DNA of 64,000 nt, from the NCBI RefSeq assembly GCF_011752045.1, contig NZ_JAAKXW010000003.1:248001-312000 (forward strand), written 5' to 3'. How positions within the stretch are numbered: position 1 is the stretch's first letter; every line of letters begins with the position of its first letter. The notes below the pieces were generated by a model. That model was not told the origin of the DNA. It searched no databases and worked only from the letters and a program-made list of their open reading frames with translations. This stretch comes from Microbacterium hydrocarbonoxydans. GTDB taxonomy: Bacteria > Actinomycetota > Actinomycetes > Actinomycetales > Microbacteriaceae. Shown here piece after piece: positions 59,497 through 64,000 of this stretch. The position numbers were made by a program, and so were the translations under genes.

Positions 59497-60423
59497 GTGA
59501 CGATCACGCAGCTCACCGCCTTCCTCGCCGCGCTCGAGCACGGCTCGTTCACGGCCGCGGCGTCGAGCCTGGCGATGACGCAGGCCTCCGTCTCCGAGCT
59601 CGTCGCCCGCCTCGAGCGCGAGCTCGGCGTGCCGCTCTTCACCCGCGGCTCCCGACGCCTGGTGCCCACGGAGGCGGCGCTCGAACTCCGCCCCCACGCG
59701 ACCCAGGCCGTCAGCGCCGTGCAGAACGGCATCGACACGATCCAGGCGCTGACCTCCCTCGAGGGCGGCACCTGCACGTTCGGCGTGCTGCGCAACGCCG
59801 CCTATTACGCTCTGGCCGATCTCGCCGAGACGTTCCACCACCGGCATCCGAACGTCCGGCTGCGCCTGGTGGGCATCAACTCCGCTCTCGTCGCGCGCTC
59901 GATCGCCCGCGGGGAGCTCGAGGCCGGCCTGCTCGTGCTCCCCGTCGACGAGGAGGGCCTGGAGGTGCGTCCGCTGTTCCGCGACGAGGTCCTCTACGCG
60001 TCGGCCATCCGGCCGGCAGATGGTGGGGCCGTGACGATCCAGGAGGCGGCGGCGGCGAAGCTCGTGCTGTACGACGCCTTCGCCGGATGGGACGATCCCA
60101 CGCGCAGGCAGCTGCTCGAGCGCGCGCGCCTGCGCGGGCTCACGATCGAGCCGGCCGTCGAGGTCGAGAACGTCGAGACGGCACTCGACCTGGTTGCCGC
60201 CGGCACCGCCGACACGATCGTGTCCAGGTCGATCGCGGAAGCCGAGGGGTTCCCCGACGGCATCCGCACCTTCCCCTTCGCCGAGCCGATGCACGACACG
60301 ATCGCGCTCGTGCAGCGCGAGGGCATGCTCCTGTCACCGTCCACGCGGAGGCTGGCGGAGCTGGCGGAGCGGATGCTGCGCGAGCGGATCCCGGAGCATC
60401 AGGGCCGCATCCCGCTCAGCTGA
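59497..60423 (+). CDS. LysR-family transcriptional regulator
   Basis: A 308-residue protein. The HTH (LTAFLAALEHGSFTAAASSLAMTQASVSELVARLERELGVPLF) is followed by the effector domain from about residue 90 (TFGVLRNAAYYALADLAETF). GTG start with TACCAT five bases upstream. The 76-base gap to the HisD-like gene holds an imperfect AACCC-TGGT...ACCA-GGGTT symmetry that could be its binding site. Confidence 0.9.
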   Translation: MTITQLTAFLAALEHGSFTAAASSLAMTQASVSELVARLERELGVPLFTRGSRRLVPTEAALELRPHATQAVSAVQNGIDTIQALTSLEGGTCTFGVLRNAAYYALADLAETFHHRHPNVRLRLVGINSALVARSIARGELEAGLLVLPVDEEGLEVRPLFRDEVLYASAIRPADGGAVTIQEAAAAKLVLYDAFAGWDDPTRRQLLERARLRGLTIEPAVEVENVETALDLVAAGTADTIVSRSIAEAEGFPDGIRTFPFAEPMHDTIALVQREGMLLSPSTRRLAELAERMLRERIPEHQGRIPLS

Positions 60424-60427
60424 GCAT

Positions 60428-61234
60428 TCAGTACAGGTCGGCCCGGCGGTCCGCGAAGAGGTCGTTGTGCGGCGGCAGCGACTTCTCGCGCGCGGCACCG
60501 AGCGAGAGGACAGCGGTGGCGCCCGTGACGGCGCGGAACGCGACGATCCACCCCTGCTCGTCGATGATCGCGGTCCCGTCCGTCCAGTCCACTCCGCGCT
60601 CCGCGCCGCAGCGGTCGGCGATCACGACGGGGAGCCGCGATGAGCGCGCGGCCGCCATCGCCTGGATCAGTTCTGGCGCGTGCTCACCCTCGGGCCGCGG
60701 CACCAGCGGCCAGTTGACCGGCAGGGCCAGGACGTCCGCTCCGGCCAGCGCCAGCCGACGCGGAACCTCGGGGAACTCGTTGTCGTAGCAGAGCGCGACG
60801 CCGAGCCGGCCGAACGGGGCGTCGACGACGATCCCGGCCTCGGAGCCGCTCTCGAACACGAGCTTCTCCGCACCCCAGAGGTGGGATTTCCGGTAATCGG
60901 CGAGCCTCTCGTCACTGGTCAGCACCGCCGCCGTGTTGTAGAGGCGCTCCCCCGCCGTCTCGGCGTAGCCGACGACGACCACGGTCCCCTCGGGGATCAC
61001 CTCCCGCACGGCATCCCACCGCGGATCGTCGCGCGTCAGCGCCAGCCTCTCCGCCTCGGCGCGGTCCTCGAACACGTAGCCGCTCGTGGCGAGCTCGGGG
61101 AGCACGATCAGGCGCGCGCCCCGACCCGCCGCCACGGCGATCGCCTCGCGGATGCGGCCGAGGTTGGCGTCGAGCTCCCCGATCACGACCTCGGGCGACA
61201 TCGCCGCGACGCGCAGTTCGCCGGAGTCCGACAT
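60428..61234 (-). CDS. Carbon-nitrogen hydrolase (nitrilase/amidase superfamily)
   Basis: A 268-residue protein with the Glu-Lys-Cys triad: E47 (VLPELATSGY), K116 (DYRKSHLW) and C149 (GVALCYDNEFPE). The length fits omega-amidase or N-carbamoylase types. It releases ammonia from an amide. It convergently abuts lysR (four bases) and lies 65 bases after the bicupin gene. ATG at 61234 with GGAGGGAG upstream. Confidence 0.9.
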   Translation of the reverse strand: MSDSGELRVAAMSPEVVIGELDANLGRIREAIAVAAGRGARLIVLPELATSGYVFEDRAEAERLALTRDDPRWDAVREVIPEGTVVVVGYAETAGERLYNTAAVLTSDERLADYRKSHLWGAEKLVFESGSEAGIVVDAPFGRLGVALCYDNEFPEVPRRLALAGADVLALPVNWPLVPRPEGEHAPELIQAMAAARSSRLPVVIADRCGAERGVDWTDGTAIIDEQGWIVAFRAVTGATAVLSLGAAREKSLPPHNDLFADRRADLY

Positions 61235-61298
61235 GTCCCTCGCTCCCTCCTCGGAGGCGCCGGGTACGAGAGCCGACGGCCCTCGCACCCGCGCGTTC

Positions 61299-62468
61299 TC
61301 AGTCGTCCTCGGTGGCGGTGACCATCACGCCGAGCGGTGCGAGGTAGCCGTTGGGATCGATCGTCCAGTCGGCCGCGGCAGCCGCATCGACGACCTCCGG
61401 GGCCCACTCCAGGTAGACGCGGTCGTCGCCGCCGTTGATGACGAGGACGGTGCCGGTTCCGGTCTCGTCGCCCTCCACGCACCGGTACGAGCGCCATGCG
61501 CCCTCCGGAACGGAGAAGGCGTCGCCGGGGCCGAGGTTCACGGCCGTCGAAGAGTCCCCATTGAGCGTGACCTCCCAGCGGCCCGTCTTGAACAGCAGCG
61601 CCTGCGTCTTGTCGTGGCGGTGCCGCAGCACGCCCTGACCGGCCTCTGCACGCACCCAGGCGAGGTTGAACGAGTGCGGCTCGTGGACGTTGGGCACCTG
61701 GCGGCGGTTCTCGGACATGCCGTAGCCGATCGCGGTGGCGAGTTCGACCCGCCCGCCCTCGACGGCGGCGCAGAGCAGAGCAGCAGAGGAGTACCTGCGG
61801 TCGCCCGGCTGGATGACGCGCGAGCGCATGTCCTCGACCGTGTAGCTCGTCAGCTCGTCGATGTAGTGCTGCTTCATCGGCTTGATCAGCGCGACGTCGT
61901 CGGGAAGCACGTCGCCCGCGACGGTGTCGATGAGGCGGTTGTCCGCCGTGAGGTGCAGGCCGTAGGACTCGGCCTCGCGGAGCACGGAGGGGCCCCAGAT
62001 GATGCCGCCGTTGTCGTCGCGGCCCAGCACCGTGTAGAGGATGCCGTCGTCCGGCCCCTCGTTGGTGAAGCCGCGGAAGATCCACGTCGGGATCGTGACG
62101 ATGTCGCCGTCGGTGCTGACGTACTCCCCCTGCTTGCCGTCCACGCCCCAGCGGAGGCGGAACTCGCCGCCGAGGTTGATGAACACCTCGGCGGTGAAGT
62201 GCAGGTGGAGGTTGTTCGAGATGCCGTTCGGCATGCCGGCCGCACCGGTGTTGAATCCGTGGTTCTCCTCGAGGTTCACGTACTGGTTCGCGTTCTGGGA
62301 GACCCCCGCGCCGATGAACGCGTAGTTCTCCTTGCGGTCGGAACCCGGCGTGCGGCAGTCGATGAATGCGGAGTTGCAGGGGACCCAGTCCGTTCGACGG
62401 ATCGTCCGTCGCTCGATCTCGGCCGTGTCGACGGTGACCTCTCGGCTGTCGACGATGACGTCGCTCAT
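61299..62468 (-). CDS. Bicupin dioxygenase-like protein
   Basis: A 389-residue protein with two cupin domains. The N-terminal cupin has NNLHLHFTAEVFINLGGEF, and the C-terminal one HRHDKTQALLFKTGRWEVTLNG followed by PGDAFSVPEGAWRSYR. Both keep histidine/glutamate metal ligands. The architecture resembles gentisate 1,2-dioxygenase and related ring-cleavage or quercetinase-type enzymes, but the substrate is not recognisable. Located 29 bases after the SnoaL gene in a likely operon. Confidence 0.8.
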   Translation of the reverse strand: MSDVIVDSREVTVDTAEIERRTIRRTDWVPCNSAFIDCRTPGSDRKENYAFIGAGVSQNANQYVNLEENHGFNTGAAGMPNGISNNLHLHFTAEVFINLGGEFRLRWGVDGKQGEYVSTDGDIVTIPTWIFRGFTNEGPDDGILYTVLGRDDNGGIIWGPSVLREAESYGLHLTADNRLIDTVAGDVLPDDVALIKPMKQHYIDELTSYTVEDMRSRVIQPGDRRYSSAALLCAAVEGGRVELATAIGYGMSENRRQVPNVHEPHSFNLAWVRAEAGQGVLRHRHDKTQALLFKTGRWEVTLNGDSSTAVNLGPGDAFSVPEGAWRSYRCVEGDETGTGTVLVINGGDDRVYLEWAPEVVDAAAAADWTIDPNGYLAPLGVMVTATEDD

Positions 62469-62497
62469 TCTTCTTCTCCTTGTCGATCAGTCTGTGA

Positions 62498-63478
62498 TCA
62501 GTAGATGTTGCTCGGGCCGACCGGCTCGTCGCCGCGCATACCGGCGATCTGCGCCCGGAGGGCGATGTCGTCCCACAGGCGCACCTCCTTGACGAGTGCG
62601 CCCTGATGGAACGTGAACTGCGAGATGCCGAGCACGTCGACAGGCTTGCCGGTGAGCGGACCGTAGTTCGGCCTGCCGCTGTAGGCGCCCGTGAACTTCC
62701 AGGTCACGGCGACGCGGAGGCCGGCGTAGCGCACGTCGTAGTTGGTCTGGATGTCGCGGATCTCGAACTGTCCCGCGGGGAAGGCCTCGAGGAATCGCAG
62801 CAGCGCGCGGCGGTAGCCCTCCGGTCGGATGATGACCTTGTTGCCGACGGTGAGGAGCACGAGGTCGCGATGGAAGTACTTCTCCACCTTCTGCAGGTCA
62901 CGATCGTTCCAGACCGTCTGGATCATGTCGATCACGGTCTCCACCTCGGAGCGGTAGTCGTTCGGGCGGGGACCGGAATCGCCCACCGCGATCGGATCGG
63001 CCGGCGCCGGCTCCGTCCATGAGCCGGTGTAACCGCGGAACGCCTGAGCGCGGGCGAGCTCGTCGAGGTCGTCGCCGCGCTCGAGAGCGCCGGCGAGCGA
63101 GTCTCGGACGACCCACTCCTCGACCATGCGGCCGCGACGGTAGAGGCAGTTCGCGATGGTGCGGCTGTGCGCCGAGGTCTGCAGCTGGCCGGAGAGCACG
63201 AGGTGGGAGCTGAGGAACGCGTCGTCTCCGCGCGCCTCCCAGATGACGTCCTCGGCCTGTCCGGTGCGGTCGGGGGTGGCCGAGATGCGCATGAGCGTCC
63301 CCTCGATGACCTCGTCGCGCGTCGTGGAGGTGCCGTAGGCGCCGTGCACGATCGAGTCGGGTTCGTAGTTCTCCCGGATGTAGTGGATCGAACGATCCAC
63401 CCAGATCAGGTCGGTGACCTCACGGATGAAGTCGTCGGGGTCCTTGTACGGCAGATAGGCGACCGGGTCGAGAGACAC
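62498..63478 (-). CDS. Double SnoaL-like (NTF2-fold) domain protein
   Basis: A 326-residue protein of two NTF2-like domains: residues 15-150 (DFIREVTDLIWVDRSIHYIREN, IVHGAYGTSTTRDEVIEG) and 185-320 (VIDMIQTVWNDRDLQKVEKYF, RRALLRFLEAFPAGQFEIRDIQ). SnoaL-type domains act as cyclases, isomerases or hydratases. The GTG at 63478 follows AAGGAG by about ten bases and is chosen. A longer upstream frame lacks protein-like character. Confidence 0.78.
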   Translation of the reverse strand: MSLDPVAYLPYKDPDDFIREVTDLIWVDRSIHYIRENYEPDSIVHGAYGTSTTRDEVIEGTLMRISATPDRTGQAEDVIWEARGDDAFLSSHLVLSGQLQTSAHSRTIANCLYRRGRMVEEWVVRDSLAGALERGDDLDELARAQAFRGYTGSWTEPAPADPIAVGDSGPRPNDYRSEVETVIDMIQTVWNDRDLQKVEKYFHRDLVLLTVGNKVIIRPEGYRRALLRFLEAFPAGQFEIRDIQTNYDVRYAGLRVAVTWKFTGAYSGRPNYGPLTGKPVDVLGISQFTFHQGALVKEVRLWDDIALRAQIAGMRGDEPVGPSNIY

Positions 63479-63609
63479 GCTGTTTTCACTCCTTGGACGA
63501 TGGCCCGCATCTCGTCGATGAATGCGGGCTTCGTCGTCAGTGTATGCGTATGCACAAGCGAGTGCAAGCATGAGTTGAAAGACACACGGGTGCTTGGTAT
63601 GACGACCGC

Positions 63610-64000
63610 TCAGTCCGCGGAGACGGGCCCCAGTGTGCGCCGCTCGACGAACGCCGACTCGAAACGGGTGTTCGCGATCGGCGCCGAGCGGTCCTCGATC
63701 CGGCGCACGATGAGGTCGGCGGCGGCCGCGGCCATCGCCGCGATGTCGTAGCCGATCGTGGCGAGGCCGATGATCGGCCAGGCCGCCTCCGGAAGGTCGT
63801 CGAAGCCGATGACCGAGAGGTCGTCGGGGACGCGCAGCCCTGCACGATGCGCGGCGTTCAGGACGCCGTAGGCGACGACGTCGTTGCCGCAGAAGAGGAG
63901 GGTCGGACGCTGCTCGCCGTCGAGGATCTCTGCCGCCGCCTCCTCGCCGGCGGCAGCCCCGTAGGGGACCCGGCGCGTATCGGCCTCGGCGAGCGTCAGC
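63610..64000 (-). CDS. LacI-family regulator, C-terminal part (partial)
   Basis: The reverse frame from the window edge to the TGA at 63610-63612 encodes 130 residues of a LacI ligand-binding domain: TLLFCGNDVVAYGVLNAAHRAG, VPDDLSVIGFDDLPEAAWPI and TIGYDIAAMAAAAADLIVRRI. The DNA-binding domain lies beyond the window. It is upstream of and in line with the SnoaL-bicupin-nitrilase genes and likely controls them. The 131-base gap (63479-63609) holds no gene that I can see. Confidence 0.88.
   Translation of the reverse strand, partial: LTLAEADTRRVPYGAAAGEEAAAEILDGEQRPTLLFCGNDVVAYGVLNAAHRAGLRVPDDLSVIGFDDLPEAAWPIIGLATIGYDIAAMAAAAADLIVRRIEDRSAPIANTRFESAFVERRTLGPVSAD

Overview
The window is about 64 kb of very GC-rich, densely coded chromosomal DNA. 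Compact operons with 1-4 base overlaps, frequent GTG/TTG starts, start codons placed 6-8 bases after a -10 box (leaderless type), a constantly recurring GGCATCC/GGATGCC motif and the gene set point to an actinobacterium, most likely Microbacteriaceae (Microbacterium-like). This is inference from content, not a database match. I see no rRNA, tRNA, CRISPR, prophage or insertion sequence. The only mobile-looking DNA is a set of short palindromic repeats.

Layout. 1-9.5 kb: general membrane and repair genes (DUF998-like protein, FUSC protein, AlkD-like repair protein, PutP, an ArsR-SulP operon, PhnA/YjdM, a Ski2-like helicase). 9.5-14.1 kb: a glycopeptide-resistance-like block, with a VanY-type carboxypeptidase, alanine/serine racemase and D-Ala-D-X ligase divergent from a VanR/VanS-like pair. 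14-16.7 kb: WYL regulator, epoxide hydrolase and a rifampin ADP-ribosyltransferase (arr). 16.7-20.3 kb: a LacI-controlled operon of a DapA-family lyase and an Nramp-fold transporter lacking the usual metal-binding motif. 20.4-27.2 kb: two SDR proteins, a NAD-kinase-like gene carrying palindromic insertions, and split glycine dehydrogenase (gcvPA/gcvPB). 27.3-38.6 kb: sugar utilisation (GH42 beta-galactosidase, GntR regulator, two ABC importers, a GH63/MGH1-like glycosidase), linked by a TGTAT-N5-ATACA operator. 39.4-41.9 kb: two AztD-type lipoproteins behind a Zur-like box. 42-44.7 kb: protealysin-like protease with its emfourin-type inhibitor, and an RNase HI with a C-terminal extension. 44.7-50.2 kb: FAD monooxygenase/TetR pair, SGNH hydrolase, ArsR/SRPBCC pair, VapBC. 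50.2-53.3 kb: DGPF protein, ECF42 sigma factor, alpha/beta hydrolase. 53.5-58 kb: MarR-controlled flavin monooxygenase operon and a 4Fe-4S protein. 58-64 kb: catabolic genes (HisD-like dehydrogenase, LysR, nitrilase, bicupin, SnoaL protein, LacI).

The accessory genes mostly follow one plan: a local regulator beside a small enzyme or transport operon, with palindromic operators visible in the intergenic DNA. The strongest non-gene signal is a family of 86-base elements with conserved inverted ends and variable middles. Two copies end exactly 25 bases before a start codon, one lies between convergent genes, and one (plus a diverged copy) lies in frame inside the NAD-kinase-like gene, where it is read as protein. 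All calls come from reading the sequence. No similarity search was run.
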